Origin: Gammaproteobacteria bacterium bin55
Lineage (GTDB): Bacteria; Pseudomonadota; Gammaproteobacteria; Pseudomonadales; Azotimanducaceae
Length of the DNA: 35,513 bases
Direction of reading: 5' to 3'
Assembly: GCA_002238665.1 (NCBI GenBank)
Contig: MPMU01000018.1
Coordinates: 1-35,513 of the forward strand
Part shown: positions 25,112 to 34,393 of the stretch, piece by piece
Layout: each line of letters opens with the position of its first letter
Position numbering within the stretch: position 1 is the first letter of the stretch
Translations under genes and position numbers: made by a program
The notes under the pieces: generated by a model
The model's input: only the letters and a program-made list of their open reading frames with translations
Database searches by the model: none
What the model was told of the DNA's origin: nothing

Positions 25112-26446
25112 GTGCCTGCCAGCACTACGGTCTTAATCTGTGGTCTAGGTATAACAGGCCAGTCCATAGTTCGCTATTTAGCGAGTGAAGCTAATTTGCT
25201 GGTAACAGATACGAGACTTGAAACGAGTCCTGAAATCGCGCGCATAGCGGAGCAATTGAGTTCCAAGAGTGATCAATTAAAGGTCGTAAAGGTGTCAGAA
25301 CTTGCGACGCATTGGGCCGAAATCACCGAAATGTATGTAAGCCCTGGTCTACCACTCTCACACGAGATCGTTCAAAAAGCACTGGAAGAAGACATTCCGG
25401 TTCGCGGTGACATAGATCTCTTCCTCGACCATGTAGATAAACCAGTACTAGCCATAACTGGCACCAACGGCAAGACTACGGTTGTTTCCTTAATTACCGA
25501 GTTACTTGCATCCCGCGGATTTATCTCTGTTGGAAATATTGGAACTCCTGTACTCGACGGCTTGCAAAGAAGAGCGTCCGGTTTTGTGTTGGAACTGTCT
25601 AGTTTCCAACTTGAGCGTCTCAAGAGTCCAAGTTTTAAGGTAGCTACTTGTCTAAATGTCACCGCAGACCATTTAGATCACCACGCTTCTTTTGACGAAT
25701 ATCTCAATGCGAAGCGAAGAATTTACGAGAACTGCGAGATGGTGATTTACAACGCAAAAGATGAACTGACGGTACCCCAGAATACCGTTGGAAGGCAGTC
25801 TATTGCCATCAATGACGATCCGAAATGGCGCGTGGAGTCAGGTGGTGTGGTTATTTCAGGCGAATTCGTGCCAGCGAGCGAATTTAGTTTGACAGGAGAA
25901 CACAATCTGTATAACATCGTGGTTTCGGCGGCGTTTGCGCATCACATGGGAGTTTCTCTTGAAGAAATGTTGCCGGTCTTACGGTCTTTTAAGGGCTTAC
26001 CACACCGACAGCAACTCATCAAGGTAGACAGTGGAGTTACTTTGATTGATGATTCCAAATCCACCAATGTCGCCTCGACGGTGGTAGCAATTCAGGCATT
26101 CAACTGTGCAAGAAGACCGCTCGTGCTTTTATTAGGAGGTGATAGCAAAGGTGTGGACCTTGCTCCATTGACGAACGCCACGCTTACTACGGACCATGTG
26201 GTGCTTTACGGTCAAGATGCCTATCGATTCAAGGAGATTATGGATTCAACTATGGTAGTACACATGGCTAAGACATTTGAGCACGCGATTCGAACTTCGA
26301 TCGAGTGCGCTGGTTCTGAAGGGACAATCTTGTTCTCTCCTGCATGTGCGAGTTTCGACATGTTCTCAAACTATGTCGAACGCGGTAGGTCTTTTTGCGC
26401 CATTGCTAGACGCTTACTAGATCCAACAACAAGAGATTGCCACTGA
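25112..26446 (+). CDS. murD: UDP-MurNAc-L-alanine:D-glutamate ligase MurD
   Basis: Cytoplasmic ligase adding D-Glu, 444 aa. It has an N-terminal Rossmann-like domain (VLICGLGITGQSIVRYL), the P-loop GTNGKTT (117-123), LELSSFQLE, the HLDHHASFDEY region, and the C-terminal LLLGGDSKGVDL and FSPACASFDMFSNYVERG motifs. Start GTG at 25112 has GTAGGAG just before it. The stop overlaps the murC ATG as TGATG. ftsW and murG, normally next, are not here. Confidence 0.95.
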   Translation: MPASTTVLICGLGITGQSIVRYLASEANLLVTDTRLETSPEIARIAEQLSSKSDQLKVVKVSELATHWAEITEMYVSPGLPLSHEIVQKALEEDIPVRGDIDLFLDHVDKPVLAITGTNGKTTVVSLITELLASRGFISVGNIGTPVLDGLQRRASGFVLELSSFQLERLKSPSFKVATCLNVTADHLDHHASFDEYLNAKRRIYENCEMVIYNAKDELTVPQNTVGRQSIAINDDPKWRVESGGVVISGEFVPASEFSLTGEHNLYNIVVSAAFAHHMGVSLEEMLPVLRSFKGLPHRQQLIKVDSGVTLIDDSKSTNVASTVVAIQAFNCARRPLVLLLGGDSKGVDLAPLTNATLTTDHVVLYGQDAYRFKEIMDSTMVVHMAKTFEHAIRTSIECAGSEGTILFSPACASFDMFSNYVERGRSFCAIARRLLDPTTRDCH

Positions 26447-27855
26447 TGTCTGTAGTGTACCCCATGCGCCATGTTCGGCACATTCATCTGATAGGTATCG
26501 GAGGTAGTGGAATGTGTGGGATTGCAGAAGTCTTGATTAACCAAGGCTATCACGTCAGTGGTTCAGATCTCCAACAATCACAGAGTACGCGCAGGTTGCG
26601 TCAGCTCGGTATTCAGGTATTTAATGAACATGCCGCCGAAAACGTTCAGAATGCTGATGTAGTGGTAATTTCGAGCGCAATCTCAAACGAAAACGTGGAA
26701 TTGGTATCTGCTCACGAGCATCTAGTTCCAGTCATTAACCGGGCGGAGATGCTCGGTGAATTAATGCGGCATCGGTATGGTATAGCGGTTGCTGGTACAC
26801 ACGGTAAAACGACAACCACTAGCTTGATCACCAGCATCTTTCAGAGTGCGGGTCTAGATCCCACCTATGTAATCGGTGGTCTATTGAAAAGTGAAGACAG
26901 AAATGCTGGGTTAGGACTTAGCAAGTACATTATCGCGGAAGCGGATGAGAGCGACGCATCCTTTCTCTACCTAAAACCCATGCTTGCGGTGATTACCAAC
27001 ATTGATCAAGACCACATGTCTACATATGACCACGATGTTGAGTTATTGTCATCCACATTTGAAGAATTCATCACGCGATTGCCGTTCTACGGTGCGGTCG
27101 TAGTCTGCATCGACGATGAAGGGATTCAACAGATAGCTTCTCGCATCACCCGTCCACTCCTGACGTACGGGTACAATGAATCCGCAGACTTTCGAGCGAT
27201 TAATCTAGATACCTCTAAACAGACTTGGAGATATACCTGTCTCCGACCTGGAGGGTTAGCCCCATTAGATATAGAGCTCAATCTTCCTGGAAACCAAAAT
27301 GTGCTAAATTCGTTAGCTGCCATCGCTACAGCGACCGACGAGCGCATCGACGATAGATTCATAGTAGAGGGGCTCGCGAATTTTCACGGAGTGGGACGTC
27401 GTTTTGAAATTTCAGAGGTCCAGCTTGCTGGTCACACATTCACGATGGTGGATGACTACGGGCACCATCCAACAGAAATCTCATATGTGGTAGAAACGGC
27501 AAATCTCCTGTGGCCAGATCGCAAAGTTGCTATGGTTTATCAGCCTCATCGATACACCCGGACGAGAGACTTATTTCATGACTTTGTCGATGTCCTTGGT
27601 CGAGTCGACAGATTGATTTTGTTAGAGACGTATGGGGCGGGTGAAAGTCCTATAGATGGTGCAAACGTTTGTGACCTGGCGAAATTTATCAGAGAGTTTC
27701 ACGGCAAAGAGGTGGCAATTTGTGAAGACTCAACACAAGCACTTCAGACACTAGAGAAGAATCTTGAAATGAATGATCTCATACTGGTACAGGGGGCAGG
27801 TAGCGTAAGCGAAGTCTCAGAATTACTCAAATCTCCGATGATAAGTCCGGCGTAG
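26446..27855 (+). CDS. murC: UDP-N-acetylmuramate:L-alanine ligase MurC
   Basis: First amino-acid ligase of the stem peptide, 469 aa. It has HIHLIGIGGSGMCGIAEVL at the N-terminus, the P-loop AGTHGKTTTT near residue 115, the EADESDASFL and NIDQDHMSTY regions, DDYGHHPTEI (metal and substrate loop), and FQPHRYTR-like YQPHRYTRTRD. I chose the ATG at 26446, which overlaps the murD stop by one base; a TTG at 26437 would add three residues. It is the last gene of the compact murE-mraY-murD-murC run. murB, ddl, ftsQ and ftsA do not follow. Confidence 0.95.
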   Translation: MSVVYPMRHVRHIHLIGIGGSGMCGIAEVLINQGYHVSGSDLQQSQSTRRLRQLGIQVFNEHAAENVQNADVVVISSAISNENVELVSAHEHLVPVINRAEMLGELMRHRYGIAVAGTHGKTTTTSLITSIFQSAGLDPTYVIGGLLKSEDRNAGLGLSKYIIAEADESDASFLYLKPMLAVITNIDQDHMSTYDHDVELLSSTFEEFITRLPFYGAVVVCIDDEGIQQIASRITRPLLTYGYNESADFRAINLDTSKQTWRYTCLRPGGLAPLDIELNLPGNQNVLNSLAAIATATDERIDDRFIVEGLANFHGVGRRFEISEVQLAGHTFTMVDDYGHHPTEISYVVETANLLWPDRKVAMVYQPHRYTRTRDLFHDFVDVLGRVDRLILLETYGAGESPIDGANVCDLAKFIREFHGKEVAICEDSTQALQTLEKNLEMNDLILVQGAGSVSEVSELLKSPMISPA

Positions 27856-28008
27856 CGAATTAAATTCTCAATGGTCAGAAAACCGACTACACGAATCCCG
27901 TTCCATAGTGGTCTGATTCCGCCTGACTATTAAAATGTTAATTACATTCCTAGGTCGTATGCTTGTTAGACAGGAAGTCGTTCAACATGATCCACCAAGA
28001 GGGTTAAC

Positions 28009-29208
28009 ATGCCTCCAGAATCATTCTCACCGTCATTCAGCGTCCAATTCGATAGCGACGAAAAGAAGCCATTAAAACGGGTCGAAAAAGACCTTCACAT
28101 ACAAGTCATTGGTGTTGGTGGAGGTGGCGGTAGCATCATTGCAGAGTGTTCTGAAGCCAATCTAGAGGGAGTCAATCTGTGGGCAGCAAATACTGATTCA
28201 CAAGCGCTCGAACGATTGAATGATCTAGATATCAATACTCTGAACCTTGGTAAGGAACGGACCGAGGGCGCTGGTGGAAATCCAGAGATTGGCGCACAAC
28301 TAGCTGCAGAATCGACATTTGAAATACTGCAGATACTCGAGAACACACGCCTACTTTTTGTAGTTGCTTGTATGGGTGGTGGAACTGGTACCGGTGCTGC
28401 TCCAGTGATCGCGCGTTGTGGTAAAGAAGCAGGCATCCTGACTGTTGGTATCGTTACTCGTCCTCGAGAACTGGAACAACGCGGCAAACGTGCTGAAGAA
28501 GGTATTCAGGAATTACGTAACAACTGCCATGCGTTAATGGTTTTCCCAAACGATAACGCATTTCCTCCGGAAGAGGATTTAGATTGGAAGACTGCGGTTG
28601 GAAACATCAACCAACGGCTAGTCCAGTCTATTCAAGTCATCTGTGACATGCTATTTGAGATTGGTGTGATAAATCGCGACTTCAAAGATCTTGAGACTTG
28701 TATTCCACTGAATAGTAAGAAAGCGCTGGATTTATATATTGGTATCGCGGAGGCCAGCGGAACTAATCGGCGAGAACTCATTAAAGAACAGATTCTGGAT
28801 GTGTCTTTGCATGAATTGTCACTCCATAAGTTGGCCTTTGCACACATTATTAACTTCACGTCGAACAACCAATCAGGAGAAAGCCCCAAAGACTCTGAAA
28901 TGACAGAATTGGTCAATACCATTAAAGGTACTGGTGACCAGGATACGGAACAATACATCGGACTTTATGAAAGCGATCAAGTGCCAGAGGGATCTCTTCG
29001 TGTCTCGGTCATAATGCCGATGCGTAGTGATGAAGAAGCTAGTACTGTGACTACTACGCCAGATGAGATCTTTAGTTCGGTACCCCCCTCAAGACTTCGC
29101 GCAGTTGAGCCTGAAGAACAGGATGAGGATGACGTAGACTGGGGTGAGATTACCCAGGCAATGCTTGACGCAGACACGCAAGACACGCAAGGTCGAGTTG
29201 ACAACTGA
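28009..29208 (+). CDS. ftsZ: divergent cell-division GTPase FtsZ
   Basis: Tubulin-like GTPase, 399 aa. The N-terminal nucleotide motifs are intact: IQVIGVGGGGG (31-41), AANTDSQAL, and the tubulin signature GGGTGTGAAP (123-132). The T7 catalytic loop NRDFKD (222-227) keeps Asn and both Asp. Elsewhere it departs from gammaproteobacterial FtsZ: PRELEQRGKR replaces the PF-FEGKKR loop, the PNDKLL region reads PNDNAFPPEED, and the C-terminal half of the fold is hard to align. The end (DWGEITQAMLDADTQ...) lacks the D-IPAFLR-type peptide that binds FtsA and ZipA. It is identified as the dcw FtsZ by position after murC. ATG has a GAGGG site. Confidence 0.88.
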   Translation: MPPESFSPSFSVQFDSDEKKPLKRVEKDLHIQVIGVGGGGGSIIAECSEANLEGVNLWAANTDSQALERLNDLDINTLNLGKERTEGAGGNPEIGAQLAAESTFEILQILENTRLLFVVACMGGGTGTGAAPVIARCGKEAGILTVGIVTRPRELEQRGKRAEEGIQELRNNCHALMVFPNDNAFPPEEDLDWKTAVGNINQRLVQSIQVICDMLFEIGVINRDFKDLETCIPLNSKKALDLYIGIAEASGTNRRELIKEQILDVSLHELSLHKLAFAHIINFTSNNQSGESPKDSEMTELVNTIKGTGDQDTEQYIGLYESDQVPEGSLRVSVIMPMRSDEEASTVTTTPDEIFSSVPPSRLRAVEPEEQDEDDVDWGEITQAMLDADTQDTQGRVDN

Positions 29209-29342
29209 CCAATGTCAGCACGACTCTAGTTTCGGTAGAACCTTCTCTCAAGAATTAATGTGCTGTGGTGGTCGCTACAGCGAGACAAATTCTGAGTAAT
29301 CATATTATGCGTAGGTCAAAGACGAAGCTCATTTGCATAAGC

Positions 29343-29937
29343 ATGTATTTTTGGTTTAAAACTCATGTTGTTTCAATGGGTTAGGAAGACCTAATTAACA
29401 GTCCGTCAATTCACTCACCAGGACGGTTAGCATTTGACCTGCTTGATTTTGAGCAAGCCATGGATTGCCTTGGAAGGCAGTGACTCGCAAAAGGCGGCTC
29501 AAGGTTCGGAATCAAAAAGTTGGAAAAGAACGGACTGGTTCTCAGTGTGGTAGCACCCGTTCGATCAAGTTCGGTCAAGATGCACATGTCCAACAATGCT
29601 ATCGATGTGTCGTTCGTAATGAAAGTGGTTGTAGTAAAGCCTATAAGGTATCGACCGGCACCGAAATAAGTGGCATGAATCAACCGAATCAATGGGACCC
29701 ATTCATGGTGGCAATGTACAAAAAAGGATATCGGGCCATCAAGGAGACGCAGGTAACTGGGGATTTCCAGGTCAACACCGACCAACGGTAAGGCTTTGGC
29801 GACACCGGATACTACCTGCATTGGCGCCGCGCGAAATGCAGGTCTCGAGTGGTGTCGTGGAGGCGTATGACATACACATCCGAGAAAGTTTCAAATGCTC
29901 TAAAGAGAGGAAGCGAAGTAATCCACTAGTGGTTTGA
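29343..29937 (+). pseudogene. decayed IS1595-family (ISXO2-like) transposase, left copy, truncated
   Basis: Frameshifted remnant. In successive frames it reads NGLGRPN, SVNSLTRT, a zinc-ribbon stretch CGSTRSIKFGQDAHVQQCYRC, a helix-turn-helix-like TVRLWRHRILPALA, and GVVEAYDIHIRESFKCSKERKRS. The last matches the first catalytic region (usually GVVEADET.F.ESFKGS) of ISXO2-like transposases. Its Asp position is mutated and homology ends at about 29937. The DNA matches the minus-strand copy at 30677-31735 closely, so the two form an imperfect inverted pair. Confidence 0.78.
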
Positions 29938-30013
29938 CCTATAATGATTGATGAGGAAACAATTAACTCTCACGTAAGTTAGCCTGAATATTTTCAACCT
30001 GGAGAAACTCCCA

Positions 30014-30661
30014 ATGGACAGTCAAATATTAAAAAAGTGCATAAAGAAAGCGTTTGAAGAAACAAAAACAGATGTAAAACATAAAACAGTTAAAAATGAA
30101 GAAAAATCAGGTAGATTTAAACAAAGGGTAAGTGAGTATATTTATAAAGAGTTATATAGTAAAGATGAGTATCATCTAAACGTGATCAATACAAAATTTG
30201 GTGAAGATAACGAACCAGGTGAATGGTTATTAGATGCCTGTATTACTGATGTGGACCCTAAAACTGACAGTCGCCCGGTAAAGAGAATATTTTTTGCGAT
30301 GGAATGCGAGAGTCAGACGGCTTATAGTGAGTTCAATCAAGATTTCGCAAAGTTAGTTCACATCAAAGCTGACCATAAACTTTATTTGCAGGGTCTAAAC
30401 CAAAAGACAACAAAAGGAGTTTGTGACCACATTGGAAAGAAATTGGAAAATTCTTGTAGTTGGCTAAAAGACACAAATTCGCTGACGGAAAGTAGTGAAG
30501 AATTCTACATGGCATTTTGGCCCTCACCAGAAAAGAAAGAGGGATCTTCGATCTGGGATCAATTTGACGGTACGTTTAAACACTTAGATCGGATCCGTTT
30601 ATTTCGATTTGTGTATTCTGAGGGGAATGTTACATTCAAAGAGATAAACCAAAATGGATAG
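30014..30661 (+). CDS. A+T-rich orphan protein, possible PD-(D/E)xK-like fold
   Basis: A 215-aa protein with ATG at 30014 preceded by CTGGAGAAA. Its composition differs from the neighbours: A-rich codons dominate (AAA, GAA, ATA, TTA), a sign of recent acquisition. I do not recognise the family. The sequence EWLLDACI followed by FFAMECESQTAYSEFNQDFAKLVHIKADHK has the D ... ExE spacing and strand pattern seen in some PD-(D/E)xK nuclease-like proteins, but this is only a suggestion. It lies between the two inverted transposase remnants and ends 15 nt before the tail-to-tail end of the right one, so it looks like cargo. Confidence 0.6.
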   Translation: MDSQILKKCIKKAFEETKTDVKHKTVKNEEKSGRFKQRVSEYIYKELYSKDEYHLNVINTKFGEDNEPGEWLLDACITDVDPKTDSRPVKRIFFAMECESQTAYSEFNQDFAKLVHIKADHKLYLQGLNQKTTKGVCDHIGKKLENSCSWLKDTNSLTESSEEFYMAFWPSPEKKEGSSIWDQFDGTFKHLDRIRLFRFVYSEGNVTFKEINQNG

Positions 30662-30676
30662 GTTGCTCTTTTGCAG

Positions 30677-31735
30677 TTACATGCGTTTAGTAATTTCGTA
30701 AAAAGAGGTGCCATTTTCGAGGAGTTCGCGACTTGATTTAGCATGCCAACTCAGGTAACGTAGTAGATAGGTTGTCGACACTTCTTGAGCGTGTTCGTTC
30801 ACGAAAAATTTCATGATCTGCTGACATGTGCAAGACGCAGTTGCTGAGTTTTGTTGGTGTATTTAGCCACAGGTAGAGTGACTTTTCTTTGTTCCTCATT
30901 TCGATGTGCTGAACGTTGTTATAGAACGTAGCCCGTCGATAGTTTGAGCGTCGTTACGAGCACAGCACAGTTGCTTCTTTAATACTTTGTTACAGGCCTG
31001 TTTCATTTGCGTCAATGTTGCCTATGGGCGGTATTACTGCGCTAGACGTACAATCGCAGTGAACACTACGAAGTGTCCATTGGAAAATTCACCTTTTGCT
31101 CTCACTCGGTCGGCGCGGTTCTTGAGCCACGGGTGGCATATTTCTCTTCCACCCTCGCGAGCCTTTGCGCGTATCTCGGAACTAGGTCTCATCCGCCTTG
31201 AAGACTCCGTTCAAGATCGTCGTTTCACACTCCGCCAATGCACGTAGGAACCGATGTCGTTAACGCCATGACGTCCTTCGGTTGATCGGGACTTCCTCAG
31301 ATTCATGTAGCTTGTTGAAGGATTGATATTCTTTGGAAACCGTTACCTTGAATTGTCCGCATGGGTCCCCTCGCATCATGCCACGGAATGTGGCACCGGT
31401 CAGATCCGTATAGGTTCTACCACAACCATTCTCATCACTGACGACACATCGATAGCGTTGTTGGTCATGTGCATCTTGACCGGGCTTGTTCAAGTGGGTG
31501 CTACCACAATGAGGAAAGGTCTGTTCTTTTTCTACTTTATGATTCCGAATTTCGAGGCTCCTTTCTTAGATTCATTGTCGTCCAAGATCACGTATAGCTC
31601 ACTCTAGTTCAAACAGATCGGATGCGGTGAAATCCGAGGATTGGATCGTTTTGATCAGTGAATTGATAGACTCGTTATTGGGTCGTCTTAATCCATTGAA
31701 ACTACTTGAATTTCAAACCAACAAACATGATTGTC
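30677..31735 (-). pseudogene. decayed IS1595-family (ISXO2-like) transposase, right copy, near full length
   Basis: Read on the minus strand across frameshifts and stops: NGLRRPNNESINSLIKTIQ, SDLFELE*AIRDLGRQ, the zinc ribbon HCGSTHLNKPGQDAHDQQRYRC, TDLTGATFRGMM, RHRFLRALAE, then GVFKADET*FRDTRKGSRGW (first catalytic Asp region), a DAQTIDGL stretch, and a C-terminal VSTTYLLRYLSWH that resembles the family's GVATKYL.NYLGWFR end. This accounts for the whole 30.68-31.74 kb interval, which otherwise looks empty. Multiple in-frame stops show it is dead. Confidence 0.75.
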
Positions 31736-31901
31736 TAAATGGGCTGCTCAGATTCTCTTTGTGTGCAACACTTTAAGCTTGGTTGATGTATCCTTTGCCA
31801 TAGGAGGCATCATTTCTGAGTGAGACCACACTATGAAACATCAAACGTTCATCAACGACTGAAATTTAGTTTCACCCCCACAACTAAAGTAGCAATCAAC
31901 A

Positions 31902-33386
31902 GTGAATAGAAGACGATTTAGTCTCTCTAAAACTAGGTTCATGAATGGCCAACAGTGCCACTTACGTCTCTGGTATGATGTGCATAACAGACGTCTCTCG
32001 GCACCGATAGACGAAGTCACTCAAGCAAGATTTAACGTAGGACATGAGGTTGGTCAATTGGCTTGCCAGCTCTACGCCAAAGGAAAACCGGTCGAATCAG
32101 ACCCTAGAGACTTCAACGAAGCAGCCAATGAAACGCAGCTACTTCTAGCTGATCAATCTGTCTCGGCAATATTCGAAGCAACGTTCAAATTTAATGGAGT
32201 TCAGTGCTCCGTCGATATTCTCGAAAAACTGTCTGATGGTTCGTACCACTTGATCGAGGTCAAGTCAGCGACAAAATCAAAGCCTGTTTATGTGCTAGAT
32301 GCCGCCGTTCAATACTGGATCTTGACAGGGTGTGGATTTGAGGTGACCAAGGTCAGTGTTATGACATTTAACTCCGACTATGTCAAAGGCCCGAGACTCA
32401 GTATTTGTTCGCTGTTCAAACTCCACCCTTGCTTAACTGAAGTCATCCGGCTCCAGGCAGAAGTTAACTCCAACGTGTTGACTATGCAACGAATGCTTGC
32501 GGGAGAAAGTCCACCGAAGATCTCCACCGGGTTTCAATGCACGGACCCTTACCCTTGTCCTTATTTCGAGCATTGCAGTCAAGATGATCCCGTCTACGAT
32601 CACCCAATTTCAGAGCTTGGACCAACCCAACTTCCAATACTAGAGGAGCTACATCTCCTGGATATCAAGGAAATCCGAGATATTCCATCCAGCATCAAAT
32701 TGAATGTTCGCCAACAAGCCATTGTGGATTCAATCAAATCCGATTGTTCGATGGTGGGAAATAATCTACGTACCGAACTGAGGCAACTTAAAAATCCGAT
32801 CTATCACTTGGATTTCGAAACCGTTTCTCACGCGATTCCACAGTACATTGGAACAAAACCCTTCCAAGCTGTTCCGTTCATGTTCTCTGTGCTCACGGAG
32901 CAATCAGATGGAGAACCAATATATAGAGGTTACCTTCACCAAACGGCAGATGACCCAAGACGCGAAGTCGCCTTGCATCTCATCGAGACATTAGGAAGAA
33001 GTGGGTCAATTTGTGTCTACTCCGCCTTTGAAACCAGAGTCATTAACCACTTGATTGACGCGCTTCCTGATTTAGCTTGTGATTTGCGTCCAATTCAGGA
33101 ACGGCTCTTCGATCTCCTAAATATTGTTAAGAATCACGTCTACCATCCCAACTTTAGGGGATCCTTCAGTCTTAAAAATGTGCTACCAGCATTGACAGAG
33201 GTAGATTACCTAGATCTGGAAATTGACGAAGGGCAATTGGCTTCGTTCCGCTACCTGCAAGCACTTACAACAGCAGACGCCACTGAACGAGAATCAATAT
33301 TCGACGATCTTATAGCTTATTGTGATAGAGATACACTCGCTACGTTTAAGGTCAAACAAGCACTTGAGAGTCTTGTTGAGAAGTGA
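31902..33386 (+). CDS. DUF2779 protein: Cas4/RecB-like nuclease fused to a DEDD-type exonuclease domain
   Basis: A 494-aa protein with two nuclease-like halves. The N-terminal PD-(D/E)xK domain has E92, D105 and E119-V-K121 (LIEVKS) plus four cysteines positioned as in Cas4/AddB-type Fe-S nucleases (C19, then C213, C219, C225). The C-terminal DUF2779 part begins YHLDFETVSH (D304, E306), continues with YSAFETRVINHL and FDLLNIVKNHVYHPNFRGSFSLK (D404), and ends AYCDRDTLA (Y473, D477), the order of a DEDDy exonuclease. The whole chain matches the DUF2779 family, whose biological role is not established to my knowledge. Start GTG at 31902. It interrupts the usual ftsZ-lpxC adjacency. Confidence 0.8.
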   Translation: MNRRRFSLSKTRFMNGQQCHLRLWYDVHNRRLSAPIDEVTQARFNVGHEVGQLACQLYAKGKPVESDPRDFNEAANETQLLLADQSVSAIFEATFKFNGVQCSVDILEKLSDGSYHLIEVKSATKSKPVYVLDAAVQYWILTGCGFEVTKVSVMTFNSDYVKGPRLSICSLFKLHPCLTEVIRLQAEVNSNVLTMQRMLAGESPPKISTGFQCTDPYPCPYFEHCSQDDPVYDHPISELGPTQLPILEELHLLDIKEIRDIPSSIKLNVRQQAIVDSIKSDCSMVGNNLRTELRQLKNPIYHLDFETVSHAIPQYIGTKPFQAVPFMFSVLTEQSDGEPIYRGYLHQTADDPRREVALHLIETLGRSGSICVYSAFETRVINHLIDALPDLACDLRPIQERLFDLLNIVKNHVYHPNFRGSFSLKNVLPALTEVDYLDLEIDEGQLASFRYLQALTTADATERESIFDDLIAYCDRDTLATFKVKQALESLVEK

Positions 33387-33402
33387 TTGCTGTAACAATT
33401 TG

Positions 33403-33439
33403 ATACAGAAATCCACAGCGGAAATTCAGTTTTCTGTAT
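33403..33439. repeat. 9-bp perfect inverted repeat upstream of lpxC
   Basis: ATACAGAAA (33403-33411) and TTTCTGTAT (33431-33439) are perfect complements separated by 19 nt, just after the DUF2779 stop and 48 nt before the lpxC ATG. It could be an operator or a weak hairpin; there is no U-tract. Confidence 0.45.
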
Positions 33440-33486
33440 TACACTGATTCTAGTTTTGACACGAATGTGTTCAACTAGGAAGTACC

Positions 33487-34383
33487 ATGCAGTTGTATCA
33501 AAATACCATCCAAGACGAGTTGTTGATCGAAGGAGAAGGGTTGCATACTGGTCAATCCTGTCGATTAGCTATACGACCTGCACCTGTTAATACTGGGATT
33601 CTTTTTCACAAACAAGCAGGTGACGCGGAAATACAGATTCCTGCTATTGCAACAAATGTCGTGAGCACTAGCTTTGCGACTACGTTGGGGTTGGATGATT
33701 CACCTGAAATGTCCATTTCAACCGTTGAACATCTGATGGCCGCAATACAGGGGTTAGGGATCGACAACCTGTATTGCTATGTGAGTGGACCAGAAATTCC
33801 GATGTTGGACGGATGTTCTCAGCGGTTCGTTGAGTGCTTGGGAGAAATAGGAATTCTTGCACAGGATGAGTTTAAAAAGGTCCTGAGAATTAAGGAAACT
33901 GTGTGTTGCGCAGATGGGGATGCCTGGGCGATTCTCAAACCGCATGATTCGTTTCGATTGAATGTCCAGATAGATTACGAGCACAGTAGTTTTCAAGACC
34001 CGATGGTGTGTCACGCATCATTCGACAATGCAGAACATTCGTTTATCGACGAGATCAGTCAGGCCCGTACCTTTGGGTTCCGTAGAGATTACTTGGATTT
34101 GCTTGAAGCCGGATATGCACAAGGCATCAAAGAGAAATCAAGTGCCGTATTGATCTATGAGAAGCATTGCCTGGCTGAAGGTGCTGAGCTACGATATCCA
34201 AATGAAGCCGCTAGACACAAAATTCTCGATGCACTTGGTGATCTCGCTCTGACGGGATTTGGTAGCATATTAGGATCGTATACAGGCTATAAAGCTGGTC
34301 ATACCCTGAACAATCGCCTAGCTAGAAAGTTGCTCGCGCAACCACACTGTTTCGAAGAAACTTACCTATCAGATTTAAACTAG
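33487..34383 (+). CDS. lpxC: UDP-3-O-acyl-N-acetylglucosamine deacetylase LpxC
   Basis: Zinc deacetylase and committed step of lipid A synthesis, 298 aa. Zinc ligands are H82 (STVEHLMAA), H244 and D248 (RHKILDALGD). The catalytic His is H272 in YKAGHTLNN. ATG at 33487 follows AGGAAG. It occupies its normal place at the end of the dcw cluster, but 4.3 kb of foreign-looking DNA separates it from ftsZ. Its presence confirms an LPS-bearing Gram-negative host. Confidence 0.96.
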   Translation: MQLYQNTIQDELLIEGEGLHTGQSCRLAIRPAPVNTGILFHKQAGDAEIQIPAIATNVVSTSFATTLGLDDSPEMSISTVEHLMAAIQGLGIDNLYCYVSGPEIPMLDGCSQRFVECLGEIGILAQDEFKKVLRIKETVCCADGDAWAILKPHDSFRLNVQIDYEHSSFQDPMVCHASFDNAEHSFIDEISQARTFGFRRDYLDLLEAGYAQGIKEKSSAVLIYEKHCLAEGAELRYPNEAARHKILDALGDLALTGFGSILGSYTGYKAGHTLNNRLARKLLAQPHCFEETYLSDLN

Positions 34384-34393
34384 CTGGACGACC

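Noticed and set aside
30987-31607. Plus-strand open frames in the island
   Set aside because: They run antisense to the decayed minus-strand transposase, which explains the sequence fully.
31902-33386. Part of a CRISPR-Cas locus because of the Cas4-like domain
   Set aside because: No repeat-spacer array and no other cas gene is present in the window; the full-length match is to DUF2779.
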